64,000 nucleotides of DNA from JAVBRA01 sp031548435 (GCA_031548435.1 JAVBRA010000017.1:62001-126000), one strand, 5' to 3'. Counted from the first letter of the stretch, positions 41,115 through 50,980 are shown. The notes: generated by a model not told the origin, from the sequence alone. Program-made: numbers and translations.

Positions 41115-43199
41115 ATGTCGCCCGAAAAAGAGATACAGACACTCCGCCAGCAGATCGAAAAGCACAACCGCGCCTATTATATACAGAATGCTCCCGTGAT
41201 CTCCGACAGCGAGTACGACCGTCTGATGGAACGACTGCAACAACTCGAAAACGAACACCCCGAACTCGACGACCCCGATTCGCCGACCCACCGCGTGGGC
41301 AGCGACCTGACGACCGCCTTCAAACAAGTGCGGCACCGCTATCCGATGCAATCGCTCTCGAACACTTACTCGATCGACGAGTTTACCGACTTCGCACGGC
41401 GGGTGTACAAAGAGGTCGACGGCACGGCGGATTTCGTGTGCGAACTCAAGTTCGACGGCACGGCCATCGGACTCGCCTACGAGCACGGACGGCTGGTGCA
41501 GGCCGTCACCCGCGGCGACGGAGAGTCGGGCGACGACGTGACGGCCAACGTGCGCACCATCCGCAGCATTCCGCTGGTGCTGGAGGGAAGCGGCTATCCC
41601 GAACGGTTCGAGATCCGCGGCGAGATTTTCATGCCCCACGCCTCGTTCAAGCGGCTCAACGCCGAGCGCGAGGAGATCGGCGAGGCCCCTTTCGCCAATC
41701 CGCGCAACGCCGCCGCCGGCACGCTCAAGCTGCTCGACCCCAAGATCGTCGCCCTGCGCGGGTTGGACGCCTTTCTCTACTATCTGCCGGGCGACGATCT
41801 GCCCTCGCAGTCGCACTACGAAAACATGCTGGCCGCCCGCGGTTGGGGGTTCAAAATATCGGATCACATCTCCAAATGCGGCAGCATTGAGAATGTCAGG
41901 AAATTTATCGCCTATTGGGACGCCGAACGCCACAACCTGCCCTACGACGTGGACGGCATCGTCATCAAGGTCGACGACTACGCCCTGCAGCGGCGCCTGG
42001 GTTCCACGGCCAAAAGCCCGCGGTGGGCGGTGGCCTATAAGTTCAAGGCCGAGTCGGCGCTGACACGGCTGCTTTCGGTCGATTTCCAGGTGGGGCGCAC
42101 GGGAGCCGTCACGCCGGTAGCCAATCTGGAACCGGTGCAGCTTTCGGGCACCACGGTCAGGCGCGCCTCGCTGCACAACGCCGAGCAGATCGCCCTGTTG
42201 GACATCCGAATCGGCGACACGGTGTCGGTCGAAAAGGGAGGCGAGATCATCCCCAAGGTAACGGGGGTCGACAAGACAAAACGTCCTGCCGGGGCACAGC
42301 CGTTCACATTCATCAAAGAGTGCCCCGAGTGCGGCACTCCGCTGGTCAGGCCCGAGGGCGAAGCGCGTCATTTCTGCCCCAACCAGGCCGGATGCCCGCC
42401 GCAGATCAAGGGGCGCATCGAGCACTTTGTCAGCCGCAAGGCAATGGACATCGGCGGCGGGGGAGAGAAAACCGTCGACGCGCTCTATTCCAAAGAACTG
42501 ATCTACGACATCGCCGACCTGTACCGCCTGACCCTTGACGACCTGCTATCGCTGGAGCGTTTCGGGGAGAAGAGCGCCTCGAACCTGCTCAAAAGCATCG
42601 AGGAGTCGAAGCGGGTGCCGTTCGAGCGGGTGCTGTACGCCATCGGCATCCGGTTTGTGGGCGAGACCACAGCCAAGAGCGTCGCACGCGAAATGGGCTC
42701 GATCGACGCCATCGCGTCGGCCGACACACCCCGCCTGGCCGAGATCGGCGACGTGGGCAAGAAGATCGCCGAGAGCATCGCCGCTTTCTTTGCCGACGAG
42801 CGCAACCGCAAGCTGGTCGAACGGCTCAGGGAGGCGGGAGTGCAACTCGAAACCGTGCGAAAAGAGGCGCAGAGCGACGCCTTGCGGGGGATGACATTTG
42901 TCGTGTCGGGCACGTTCGACACTTTCTCTCGCGAGGAACTCAAGGAGCGGATCGAGGCCGGCGGCGGCAAGAATGTGTCGTCCGTTTCGGCGCACACCAC
43001 CTGCCTGGTAGCAGGCCACAAGGCGGGCGACGCCAAGCTGGCCAAGGCCGCCAAGCTCGGCGTGAAGGTCATCGGGGAAGAAGAGATCATCGGCATGTTG
43101 AGCGGGAACTCCGGCCCGGCCGCACCGGTTCCCGGAGGCGGGCCCGACCCCGAAATACAGGGCGAAGCCACCCAGACAACGCTATTTTTAACCTCATAA
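41115..43199 (+). CDS. ligA: NAD-dependent DNA ligase
   Basis: 694 residues, seals nicks in replication and repair. The adenylation Lys is in CELKFDGTAIG (about residue 115). The OB-fold, the four-Cys zinc finger (CPECGTPL...CPNQAGCPP), helix-hairpin-helix repeats and a C-terminal BRCT domain (LRGMTFVVSGTFDTFSREEL) are all present, the full domain set. TACCTTTG at 41018-41025 is a possible -7 box. Confidence 0.96.
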   Translation: MSPEKEIQTLRQQIEKHNRAYYIQNAPVISDSEYDRLMERLQQLENEHPELDDPDSPTHRVGSDLTTAFKQVRHRYPMQSLSNTYSIDEFTDFARRVYKEVDGTADFVCELKFDGTAIGLAYEHGRLVQAVTRGDGESGDDVTANVRTIRSIPLVLEGSGYPERFEIRGEIFMPHASFKRLNAEREEIGEAPFANPRNAAAGTLKLLDPKIVALRGLDAFLYYLPGDDLPSQSHYENMLAARGWGFKISDHISKCGSIENVRKFIAYWDAERHNLPYDVDGIVIKVDDYALQRRLGSTAKSPRWAVAYKFKAESALTRLLSVDFQVGRTGAVTPVANLEPVQLSGTTVRRASLHNAEQIALLDIRIGDTVSVEKGGEIIPKVTGVDKTKRPAGAQPFTFIKECPECGTPLVRPEGEARHFCPNQAGCPPQIKGRIEHFVSRKAMDIGGGGEKTVDALYSKELIYDIADLYRLTLDDLLSLERFGEKSASNLLKSIEESKRVPFERVLYAIGIRFVGETTAKSVAREMGSIDAIASADTPRLAEIGDVGKKIAESIAAFFADERNRKLVERLREAGVQLETVRKEAQSDALRGMTFVVSGTFDTFSREELKERIEAGGGKNVSSVSAHTTCLVAGHKAGDAKLAKAAKLGVKVIGEEEIIGMLSGNSGPAAPVPGGGPDPEIQGEATQTTLFLTS

Positions 43200-43223
43200 T
43201 AACATCAACCAACTGAGAATCTT

Positions 43224-43652
43224 ATGACAACACCTTTTGGCATTTCAATGACATTCATCATTCTTATTTACGTTTGCATGGCGGTTCTTTATGCCATCCT
43301 GATCGTAAAATTCTTTCAGATGGCCCGCGACCTGAGGGCGTTGAAACAAAAAGGGCTCCCCTGCATGAAAGACGTTGAAGACAAAGCGTTTTTCGAGTTC
43401 CGGTTCCTGTGGTTCAACGGCTACAAAGACGAAGCCCTGCGGTTTCTCCGCGCCAGGATCTGGGATAACAACCATCTGCTGGACATGATGGGCCGGACAA
43501 ATAATCGCGAGCGTTTCGATTCGATTTACGCAAACCTGAAGAGAGAGTTTGAGCGGTACGCCAACATTCTCGGAGACCAGTTCCCGACCTACGACGAGAT
43601 GTTCGAAACCGCCTGTCGGCTGCATCCGGCCAAAGAGACGCAACAACCGTAA
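43224..43652 (+). CDS. Small membrane-anchored protein of unknown function
   Basis: 142 residues: one N-terminal transmembrane helix (MTFIILIYVCMAVLYAILIV) and a charged helical cytoplasmic domain. It lies 24 bp after ligA and 4 bp before the DUF2007 gene, so the three are probably co-transcribed. No family recognised. Confidence 0.72.
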   Translation: MTTPFGISMTFIILIYVCMAVLYAILIVKFFQMARDLRALKQKGLPCMKDVEDKAFFEFRFLWFNGYKDEALRFLRARIWDNNHLLDMMGRTNNRERFDSIYANLKREFERYANILGDQFPTYDEMFETACRLHPAKETQQP

Positions 43653-43656
43653 GCCC

Positions 43657-43962
43657 ATGGACGAATTCACCACCCTTTACCGTTCGAACAACCCCTCGGA
43701 GCTGCTGGTTGTGCAAAGCCTGCTCGAATCCGAGGGCATCCGTTGCTTTGTGATGGACGGCTTATCGACCCAAATGAGCCTGGCATACGGCAACGCCATG
43801 GGTGGAGCCAAGTTGCGGGTGCGTACCTGCGACGCCGAAGCCACAATTGAGATCCTCCGCGACGCAGGCTACCTGCACGACGAAAAGCCCGAACAACCCG
43901 ACTGGTTCGCCTCTCTGCTGATGAAAACGGCAGCGTTGTTCAGCCCGAAAAAGAAACGTTGA
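43657..43962 (+). CDS. DUF2007 (putative signal-transducing) protein
   Basis: 101 residues. The DUF2007 layout is clear: FTTLYRSNNPSELLVVQSLL, then ESEGIRCFVMD and AKLRVRTCDAEATIEIL, a small ferredoxin-like fold. The tail ends in KKKR. The start is ATG 43657, after the neighbouring stop; the frame is open further upstream but only in the overlap. Confidence 0.8.
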   Translation: MDEFTTLYRSNNPSELLVVQSLLESEGIRCFVMDGLSTQMSLAYGNAMGGAKLRVRTCDAEATIEILRDAGYLHDEKPEQPDWFASLLMKTAALFSPKKKR

Positions 43963-43998
43963 CGGCGCATCCGCATCTTTCTGAACGGAGATAAAATA

Positions 43999-44042
43999 GC
44001 TGCGGGCCGGAAAATCTTTAGATTTTCCGGCCCGCAGCCTTT
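43999..44042. terminator. Strong bidirectional terminator
   Basis: An 18-bp stem GCTGCGGGCCGGAAAATC / GATTTTCCGGCCCGCAGC around TTTA, between the ligA unit and the convergent tmRNA gene. Confidence 0.85.
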
Positions 44043-44097
44043 CATCGGTGTCCATTCCTGTCAGAGGATAAAAACAGCGCGCAACCCAATACGCGCA

Positions 44098-44503
44098 TGG
44101 TGGAGATGGAGGGAGTCGAACCCTCGTCCAAACAGGGAACCCATAGGCTTTCTACATGCTTAGCTCTTGATTGATCCTCCTGCGGAAACCTGGCAAAGAG
44201 CATGCCTAATTCCCGCCCCAGCCTGCTTGCTTCGCGCACCGCCACAGGCATCGCGGCACGCTATCCCTTTAAGTTTGATACCCTGTACGCTTCCGGCCAA
44301 AAGGAGGGGCCGTCGGCAGGATACTCGTCGGAACACTAACCTTGAGCGTCCCGATTAAGCAACTTTAACTTGGTTAAAATTAAGCAGCGAGTGCATAGCT
44401 ATTATTGCCATTTGATTTTTGAGCATTCAGATTAACGAGCCCCTGCACAACGCTCGGCATGCTTACATACAAACTCTGCCTGCTGTCAAAACCGGTCATC
44501 CCC
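44098..44503 (-). ncRNA. ssrA: Transfer-messenger RNA
   Basis: 406 nt. The 5' end GGGGATGACCGGTTTTGAC pairs with 3' CATCTCC-ACCA; the CCA is encoded and the T arm GGGTTCGACTCCC is visible. The tag frame reads AQKSNGNNSYALAA then TAA (44382-44427), with GCT as the likely resume codon. It rescues stalled ribosomes and tags the product for proteolysis. The closing acceptor stem and tag end YALAA make the identification firm. Confidence 0.95.
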
Positions 44504-44528
44504 ATTCTTTCAGCGACTTTGCCTGACG

Positions 44529-44559
44529 CAAAGATAGCAACAATAATCATAACGCGCAA
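44529..44559 (-). promoter_or_regulatory. ssrA promoter
   Basis: On the minus strand TTG (44557-44559), 20 nt, TATCTTTG (44529-44536), 26 bp before the mature tmRNA 5' end, implying a short 5' leader removed by processing. Confidence 0.65.
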
Positions 44560-44639
44560 CCCGAAGCGCAGCCCCTTTTGCCGCCACACACCTGTTACTG
44601 TACATAAACGCAGGTAAACAATCCGATATTGTTGATGGC

Positions 44640-45030
44640 ACAAGAGCCTGCGGCTTCCCTGCGGATTGCTGAATTTACAGGGATGCGCTCGGCGAGGCCA
44701 TGGCCCCGCGGATTCCGATCCTGTTTTCATATGGCTTTCCGTATACAGGAAGCCATCTGTAAATGCTTGGAGACAACGCACCGGGAAACCGTACGTACAG
44801 GAAATGCCGTAACTCGGACTAATACCTGTGCGGTAAAAGTACAGGGAGTGTCCGTTCGACGCGCTGCTAAGCGAAGCATACCAGCTGTACCCATAACCGG
44901 AAACATAGGTCATAACCCCGGAGGTGCAGTAGCGCAGTCCCGAAGCCGGGAAGAAAAAAGCAATCGCTGACCATTCGAAGAAGAGGTGCGGGGGCAGCCC
45001 GTCTCCGTTCCCATAACAAGGGAGCGCAAG
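44640..45030 (-). repeat. Intergenic lectin-fold fragment element, copy C
   Basis: About 390 bp between the methyltransferase stop at 45185 and the ssrA promoter. It shares with copy A the outer border CATAACAAGGGAGCGCA (plus strand, about 45012-45028), the FFPASG start, the near-invariant 22 bp (44760-44781) and the 3' flank with minus-strand GTAAATTCAGC. The reading MTYVSGYGYSW...GFPVRCLQAF continues in frame through the flank (GSESAGPW...CKFSNPQGSR). It has no start codon with an export signal. Confidence 0.65.
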
Positions 45031-45184
45031 CTCTGTGTGATTGAAAATCTTGTGTGTCAGAGGGCCCCTTTGTCGTTACCATCCCGGCACGGGTGCAGCA
45101 ACGGAGGGGGCTGTATCCCGGAAGCAGCCACACCATCGTTTCGATACATTTTCAGATGTATGGGCGCGACCGCCTGCAAACCGA

Positions 45185-46594
45185 CTACCTTCGATGCAAC
45201 TTCACCACGTTTTCGACATGGTGGGTGTGGGGAAACATGTCGACCGGCCGCACGGCAACCACTTTGTATGCGGCGTCGAACAAGGCCATGTCGCGCGCCT
45301 GCGTGGCCGGATTGCAGCTCACGTAGACAATCGTCTGCGGCGCGGCCGCCAGCACCGCTTCGGCCACATCGCCGTGGATGCCCGCCCGCGGAGGATCGAG
45401 GATCACCACGTCGGGCCGTCCGTTGGCCGCGATGAACGAGGCGTTGAGCACATCCTTCATGTCGCCGGCGTAAAAGACCGTGTTATCGATGCCGTTGATC
45501 TGCGAGTTGACCTTCGCGTCTTCGATGGCTTCGGGCACATACTCCACCCCCACCACCTTGCGGCAGCCGCGCGCCACAAAATTGGCGATGGTGCCCGTGC
45601 CGGTGTAGAGGTCGTAAACGATTTCGCCGCCGGTCAGCCCGGCGAATTCGCGTGCCACCTTATACAAGTTGTAAGCCTGCTGCGAGTTGGTCTGATAGAA
45701 CGACTTGGGTCCGATCTTGAACCGCAGCCCCTCCATCTGTTCGAAGATGTGGTCGCGGCCGCTATGCAGCAAAATGTCGAGGTCGCCGATGGTGTCGTTC
45801 ATCTTTTCGTTGACCACGTACATGAGCGAGGTGATCTCCGGAAATCGTTCCTTTATATGGTTGAGCATCAATTCCATTTGCTCTTTATCCTCGCCCCCGA
45901 ACACGACGATCACCATCACCTCGCCCGTGGACGAAGTACGGACAATGAGGTTGCGCAACAGCCCCTCGTGCGTGCGCATGTTGTAGAACGACATGCCGTG
46001 TTCGACAGCGAACGACCTGACGGCGAGCCGGATGGCATTTGACGGCCCGTCCTGCAACCAGCACCGCTCGATGTCGACCACCTTGTCGAACATGCCCGGC
46101 ACGTGGAAGCCCAGTCCGTTGCGGTCGGCCACCGCCTCGCCCGAAATCATCTGCGCACGCGGGATCCACCGGCTGCACGAGAAGGTGAATTCGAGCTTGT
46201 TGCGGTAGCAGATGGTGCGTTCCGACCCCAGGATCGGGCTCACGGGCGGCAACTCCATGCGCCCGATGCGGCTGAGCTGGTCGAACACCTGTTGCTGCTT
46301 GAATCGGAGCTGCTCTTCGTACGGCAGGCTCTGCCATTTGCACCCGCCGCATTCGCCGTAGTGCGTGCAGAACGGATCGACCCGCAACGGCGACCTGGTC
46401 ACGTAGCGCGTAATGTACCCTTCCATGAACCGCTTGCGTTTGGAGTTGACCTGCACGTCGACCACGTCGCCCGGCACGGCCATGGGCACGAACACCACCA
46501 TGTCGCCGTGTTTGCCCAATGCCTTGCCTTCGGCGGCCAGCTCAATGATTTTCAATCCCTCGATCAGGGGATACTGCTTCTTTTTTCTTACCAA
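45185..46594 (-). CDS. 23S rRNA (uracil-C5)-methyltransferase, RlmD/TrmA family
   Basis: 469 residues. An N-terminal TRAM domain, then the iron-sulphur cysteines CTHYGECGGCKW, a SAM-binding YDLYTGTGTIANFVA, and the catalytic nucleophile Cys in VSCNPATQARD. These mark the RlmD/RlmCD group that makes m5U in 23S rRNA (1939 or 747); which site cannot be told. Monocistronic. Confidence 0.92.
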   Translation of the reverse strand: MVRKKKQYPLIEGLKIIELAAEGKALGKHGDMVVFVPMAVPGDVVDVQVNSKRKRFMEGYITRYVTRSPLRVDPFCTHYGECGGCKWQSLPYEEQLRFKQQQVFDQLSRIGRMELPPVSPILGSERTICYRNKLEFTFSCSRWIPRAQMISGEAVADRNGLGFHVPGMFDKVVDIERCWLQDGPSNAIRLAVRSFAVEHGMSFYNMRTHEGLLRNLIVRTSSTGEVMVIVVFGGEDKEQMELMLNHIKERFPEITSLMYVVNEKMNDTIGDLDILLHSGRDHIFEQMEGLRFKIGPKSFYQTNSQQAYNLYKVAREFAGLTGGEIVYDLYTGTGTIANFVARGCRKVVGVEYVPEAIEDAKVNSQINGIDNTVFYAGDMKDVLNASFIAANGRPDVVILDPPRAGIHGDVAEAVLAAAPQTIVYVSCNPATQARDMALFDAAYKVVAVRPVDMFPHTHHVENVVKLHRR

Positions 46595-46737
46595 GGTTGT
46601 TGCGTTTTAGGATATTATAAGATTCTTTGTCTCAATATAAAAGCCCGAGGGCCCGGGCGGCACAGATGCTTTTGAGCAGATGTCCCTTGATCCACTTGGG
46701 GAGGCGAATGAATTACGGGCCCGGGAAACAAGGCGGT

Positions 46738-47670
46738 TCATTTGCAGAATTCGACGATATTCCGCACCAGTCCGGCCACCAGCGTCCGGCGGGCCTCGAC
46801 CGACGCCCAGGCGATGTGGGGCGTGAGAATGAGGCGGTGAGGCTCGTTCGTATGCAGCAACGGATTGTCGGCGGCAATGGGTTCGTTCGTAAAGACATCG
46901 ACCGCCGCACCGGCAATCACCCCCTCGTCAAGGGCGCGGGCCAGCGACGCCTCGTCGACAATGCCCCCGCGCGCCATGTTGGCAATGACGGCCGAAGGTT
47001 TCATCAGCCGCAGTTGGCTGTCGCCGATCAGGCCGCGGGTAGCGTCATTGAGCGGCGCGTGCACCGACACCACGTCCGAGGTGGAAAGCAACCCCTCCAG
47101 CGGCAGCGCTTCGTATTCCCCGACATGGGTGTTGCGCCCCGAGGTCGAGTAATAGACGACCTCCGCCCCGAAAGCCTGCGCGATCGAGGCCACCCGTTTG
47201 CCGATGTTCCCCATGCCGATGATGCCCCAACGCATGTCCGCCAACTCGTGGAAACGCGGCCCGTGGTGGGTGAACATCGCGCACCGCGTATACCCGCCGC
47301 CTTTGACATAATGGTCGTAGTAGCAGATGCCGTGCATCAGCGACAGCACGCAGGCCAGCGTATGCTGCGCCACACTGCGGGTCGAATAGTCGGTGACGTT
47401 TTTCACCTGCACTCCATGCCGTGCGGCGGCCTCCGGATCGATATTATCGGTGCCGGTAGCGGCCACGCACACCAGTTCAAGCCCGGGCAGGCGCGAAAAT
47501 TCGGCATCGCCCATGCGCACCTTGTTGGCAATGACGATCGACGCTCCGGCACACCGTTCGACGATCTGATCCGGGGCTGTGAGGTTGTAAACGACTGTCT
47601 GCCCGAGGGCTTCTATCGGCGAATAGTCGATATGGCCGAGTGTGTCGGCGTCGAGAAACACGATTTTCAT
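46738..47670 (-). CDS. D-2-hydroxyacid dehydrogenase (NAD-binding)
   Basis: 310 residues. The Rossmann motif is GIIGMGNIGKRVA (about 150-162), the catalytic residues lie in NMARGGIVDE, the DVFTNEP region and LTPHIAW. The closest group is glycerate/hydroxypyruvate reductases. The start is ATG 47670 with TACCTTTG 16 bp upstream; an upstream frame extension to 47817 has no homology to the family. Confidence 0.9.
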   Translation of the reverse strand: MKIVFLDADTLGHIDYSPIEALGQTVVYNLTAPDQIVERCAGASIVIANKVRMGDAEFSRLPGLELVCVAATGTDNIDPEAAARHGVQVKNVTDYSTRSVAQHTLACVLSLMHGICYYDHYVKGGGYTRCAMFTHHGPRFHELADMRWGIIGMGNIGKRVASIAQAFGAEVVYYSTSGRNTHVGEYEALPLEGLLSTSDVVSVHAPLNDATRGLIGDSQLRLMKPSAVIANMARGGIVDEASLARALDEGVIAGAAVDVFTNEPIAADNPLLHTNEPHRLILTPHIAWASVEARRTLVAGLVRNIVEFCK

Positions 47671-47685
47671 GGCGGTTTGTTTGTG

Positions 47686-47693
47686 CAAAGGTA
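47686..47693 (-). promoter_or_regulatory. -7 box of the hydroxyacid dehydrogenase gene
   Basis: TACCTTTG on the minus strand, 16 bp upstream of the start codon; it implies a very short leader. No matching TTTG was seen. Confidence 0.4.
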
Positions 47694-47875
47694 GGAAAAG
47701 ACGCGGACACACGCAGTGCGTTTTATTAAAATCGGGCTTATTTGCCGGAGTGTTACGGGATGACAATATGAGGCGAGATAAATCCGTCAGATATTGTTCG
47801 GCGGATTGCATTTGCACGAAAATTGCAGTGAGATAGTGTCAAAGCATTAAAACCAAACCAAAAACAGTATCCGCC

Positions 47876-48481
47876 ATGAAAAAATCAATTTTGAGAAACA
47901 TCCTGATGCTTCCGGCCGCCGCCCTGATGCTGGCCTCGTGCGCCACGCTGAACGTAACCACCGACTACGACCGGACGGCCAATTTCGCCTCAATGAGAAC
48001 CTACGCCATGTATAGCGGCGGCGGCGAAAACAAGACCATCAGCCCGCTCAACGCCGACCGCATTACAACCGCCGTACGCAACGAGCTCAACGCCAAAGGC
48101 TACACCGAAACCACCGGCACCGCCGACTTTCTGGTCAATGTCAACACCGTTGTGCAGGAGAAACAGCAGTTGTCGGCCAACACCGACTTCTACGGCGGCG
48201 TGGGCCCGTACGGCTATGGCGGCATGTATCGCCCCTATGGCTACTGGGGCGGCATCGCCGGCGGACAGGCCATCACCACCTTCAACGTGGATGACTACAA
48301 AGACGGCTCGATTATCATCGACATGATCGATCCCGTCACTTCGAAGATGTTCTGGGAAGGCACCGGCAACGCCGAGATCGACGGCAATTTCAATAATCCC
48401 GAAAAGAAGATCGCCGCCGCCATCGCCAAGGTACTCTCGTCGTATCCCAACGCGGGCGCACAACCGGTACAGAAAAAATAA
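47876..48481 (+). CDS. DUF4136 lipoprotein
   Basis: 201 residues with a lipoprotein signal (LMLASCATL). The DUF4136 pattern TTDYDRTANFASMRTYAM and ADFLVNVNTVV...YKDGSIIIDMID is clear. A Gly/Tyr-rich loop (YGGVGPYGYGGMYRPYGYWG) is inserted in the middle. An envelope protein of unknown role, ending at a strong terminator. Confidence 0.88.
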   Translation: MKKSILRNILMLPAAALMLASCATLNVTTDYDRTANFASMRTYAMYSGGGENKTISPLNADRITTAVRNELNAKGYTETTGTADFLVNVNTVVQEKQQLSANTDFYGGVGPYGYGGMYRPYGYWGGIAGGQAITTFNVDDYKDGSIIIDMIDPVTSKMFWEGTGNAEIDGNFNNPEKKIAAAIAKVLSSYPNAGAQPVQKK

Positions 48482-48494
48482 CGGCATTGTCCAC

Positions 48495-48534
48495 AACGAA
48501 GGGAGGGCGGGAAATTTCCCGCCCTCCCTTCGTT
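48495..48534. terminator. Perfect 40-bp palindromic terminator
   Basis: AACGAAGGGAGGGCGGGAAA followed by its exact reverse complement, 14 bp after the DUF4136 stop. Usable on both strands. Confidence 0.8.
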
Positions 48535-48713
48535 AAACCAGGTCTTATACCGCATTTCCATTCTCGTCGGTACCATATTGTTCGGTAACGTTCAGTCCCG
48601 TATCTACGAAAAAAGTGACCGAACCGGAATGCCGGCAAGTTTGCGGATCATAAGACGCGGATCCGCTGACCCGCAAAATTTTGCGGGGACAAATCGATTA
48701 AATCCAAATCCGC

Positions 48714-49559
48714 CTACGGCTTGCTGTAAATCCAAAGTTGATCGCCTTCGGAATAAGTGCGGGCCAGAGCGTTCATGGACTGCTGCGCCTCCTCTTTGGT
48801 AGGGTATGAACCGATGCTGACCAAAAAGCGGCTGCCGTAGGGTATCTTGCGGCCGGAGAGGTTCTCGCCGCGCAGGGCGACGATGGCCTTGTCGGCATTG
48901 GCCTCGACCGAGTACATCCCGGCGATGATGTGATAAGCCTGATCGGCGACGGCGATTGTCGCCGATACCGACGGCTCGGGGCACTCGACCACCGGAGGCG
49001 CAGGGGTTTCGGTTTTGGCCGGAGGCGTCGGGCGCGGGGCCTCTTTGTACGGCTCCTTGAAGTAGAACCACACGCCCCCGCCGATAATGACCAGAATCAC
49101 AACCGTCAGCACCACGTTCCACACCCTCGTTTTGCTGCGTTCTGCCACGGGCGCCTGTTCCCATATTTTGGTCAGCGGATTGATGAGGCGGTCGAAGCGG
49201 TCGGTCATCACCACATTGTAGACGCCGTCGCTGTTGATCACCATGCCCACATTGCCGATCTCCAACTCGGAGAACGCGCCGTCGGCCGTGGCATTGCCGA
49301 ACCACTCCCAATAGAGTTTATCGACGTTCTCGACGTTGGTTTCGTAGCGCGTGGCAGCGTAGTCGATCACCGATAGCACCCGCTCGTCGTCGCCGGGAAT
49401 GAACTCCGTTTTGTATTGGGGAGGAGCCGCCTGTCCGGCTGTTTGCCCGGGCTGCGCCGGCACGGCCACAACGCGCAACACCCCTATGCGCGGCAGGCGG
49501 ATCTCGCGGTGCCGCAGCAGAGCATTGAAGATGATGTTGTCGATCACTTCCATAGTCAT
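48714..49559 (-). CDS. HU-CCDC81 and SPOR domain protein
   Basis: 281 residues. Two tandem prokaryotic HU-CCDC81 domains (residues about 1-70 and 75-135), a transmembrane helix (VVLTVVILVIIGGGVWFYF), a Pro-rich linker and a C-terminal SPOR domain (YHIIAGMYSVEANADKAIVA...SIGSYPTKEEAQ). SPOR domains bind denuded peptidoglycan at division sites, so this probably localises to the septum. Its start overlaps the DUF2867 stop by 4 bp. Confidence 0.9.
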   Translation of the reverse strand: MTMEVIDNIIFNALLRHREIRLPRIGVLRVVAVPAQPGQTAGQAAPPQYKTEFIPGDDERVLSVIDYAATRYETNVENVDKLYWEWFGNATADGAFSELEIGNVGMVINSDGVYNVVMTDRFDRLINPLTKIWEQAPVAERSKTRVWNVVLTVVILVIIGGGVWFYFKEPYKEAPRPTPPAKTETPAPPVVECPEPSVSATIAVADQAYHIIAGMYSVEANADKAIVALRGENLSGRKIPYGSRFLVSIGSYPTKEEAQQSMNALARTYSEGDQLWIYSKP

Positions 49560-50020
49560 AGCTCTCTTTTTAAAAGTGACTTGATAATCATTTTATGGAA
49601 CGGTTTCACGAAGAAAAAGTAGACCCGCCCCCATATGTTATGAAAACGAACAATCGTTGTCAGGTAAATAACCTCGTTTGCCCTGTCGGCGAAAACCGAT
49701 GTCCTGAAATCGAGGTGCTTGTCGCTCTCGCCCATGACAATCTCGTTTTCATTCTGCAAGACCATCCCGAAATAGGTTGTTCCTTCCGGCCTCAACTCCT
49801 TGCCCGACTTCAACCCGAAAATCGATGTAACCGAGTCCCGAATCTTCATCAGGCCCTTCACCCATCCGGGCACGTCGAATATTGCGGAGGTGATTTCCCC
49901 GATGCTGTCGTCCGTCGCTTTGGACACACCAAACGCATCTGAATAATCGACCCGTCCGAATCCGTCCGCGATGATGGAACCTTCCGGAATGACAGACAGC
50001 CGCGCCATCGGTCTCATCAT
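49556..50020 (-). CDS. DUF2867 family protein
   Basis: 154 residues with DUF2867 features: DYSDAFGVS near residue 25, TYFGMVLQNENEIVMGESDKHLDFRTSV (written here as one conserved block at about 86-113) and VRFHNIWGRVYFFFVKPFHK at the end. The function is unknown; some relatives are polyketide-cyclase-like folds. Overlaps lgt by 4 bp at its start and the SPOR gene by 4 bp at its end: a tight operon. Confidence 0.85.
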   Translation of the reverse strand: MMRPMARLSVIPEGSIIADGFGRVDYSDAFGVSKATDDSIGEITSAIFDVPGWVKGLMKIRDSVTSIFGLKSGKELRPEGTTYFGMVLQNENEIVMGESDKHLDFRTSVFADRANEVIYLTTIVRFHNIWGRVYFFFVKPFHKMIIKSLLKREL

Positions 50021-50859
50021 TTTTTCTTGGCGGCGACCTGTTTGGCTTTAACCGCCGGCTTCACCGGCTGCTCGGGACGGCGCAGGGCCCAGATCAGGAT
50101 GCCGACTCCCAGCAAAATGAACGGGATGCTCAGCCACTGTCCCATCAGCAGGCTCATGCCCTGCTCGAACTCTTCCTGCGGATTTTTGATGTACTCGATC
50201 ACAAACCGCGCGCCGAACAACAAGATCAGGAAAACGCCGAACATCACCCCCGGACGGCGCACCGCCAGGTTCCGGCCGAAATACATCCACATCATCACCC
50301 CGAAGATGGCCAGATAGGCCAGCGCCTCGTAGATCTGCGTCGGGTGCATGGGCACGGTTTCGCCCGCCCGCGCGAAAATGAATCCCCACGGCAGGTCGGT
50401 GGGGGTGCCGTATATTTCGGAGTTCATCAGGTTGCCCAGGCGGATGGCCGCCCCGCCGATAGCCACCACAATGCCGATGCGGTCGAGCGACCAGATGTAG
50501 GGCATATGCCTCTTGCGCGAGAACATCCACAGCCCCGCCAGCAGCCCGAAAGCCGCCCCGTGGCTGGCCAGCCCCCCTTCGCGTATGTTAAGTATCCTGA
50601 CCGGGTTCAGCAGATAGGTTTCCGGCTCGTAGAACAGGCAATGCCCCAGCCGCGCGCCGATGACCGTCGACAGTACGCCGTACCAGAACAGCGAGTCGAG
50701 CAGTTTGGAGTCGAGGTTCTCGCGTTTGATAATGATGCTGAAAATCCACAGGCCGATGCCGAAAGCCACCGCCCACAGCAGGCCGTAGTAGCGGATGTCG
50801 AACGAACCGATGCTGAAAATCACCGGATCGACGTTCCAAAAAACCGAAAGAAGTTGCAT
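50017..50859 (-). CDS. lgt: Prolipoprotein diacylglyceryl transferase
   Basis: 280 residues with about seven transmembrane helices. It adds diacylglycerol to the lipobox cysteine, needed by the many lipoproteins in this window. The family signature LASHGAAFGLLAG and the conserved HPTQIYEAL are visible, with a basic Lys-rich C-terminal tail. First gene of the lgt-DUF2867-SPOR operon. Confidence 0.95.
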   Translation of the reverse strand: MQLLSVFWNVDPVIFSIGSFDIRYYGLLWAVAFGIGLWIFSIIIKRENLDSKLLDSLFWYGVLSTVIGARLGHCLFYEPETYLLNPVRILNIREGGLASHGAAFGLLAGLWMFSRKRHMPYIWSLDRIGIVVAIGGAAIRLGNLMNSEIYGTPTDLPWGFIFARAGETVPMHPTQIYEALAYLAIFGVMMWMYFGRNLAVRRPGVMFGVFLILLFGARFVIEYIKNPQEEFEQGMSLLMGQWLSIPFILLGVGILIWALRRPEQPVKPAVKAKQVAAKKK

Positions 50860-50972
50860 AATTTAATTTTTCAAAAGCGCCGGCGACGGTCGGAATGCAT
50901 TGCCCGGCCCCGGGGTTGTTCGTTTTGTTCGGGCACTCTCTTCCGCCACCCGGACAGATTGATCCCGTCCGG

Positions 50973-50980
50973 CAAAGATA
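50973..50980 (-). promoter_or_regulatory. -7 box ahead of lgt
   Basis: TATCTTTG on the minus strand, 114 bp upstream of lgt and just beyond element D. No TTTG at the proper distance. Confidence 0.4.
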
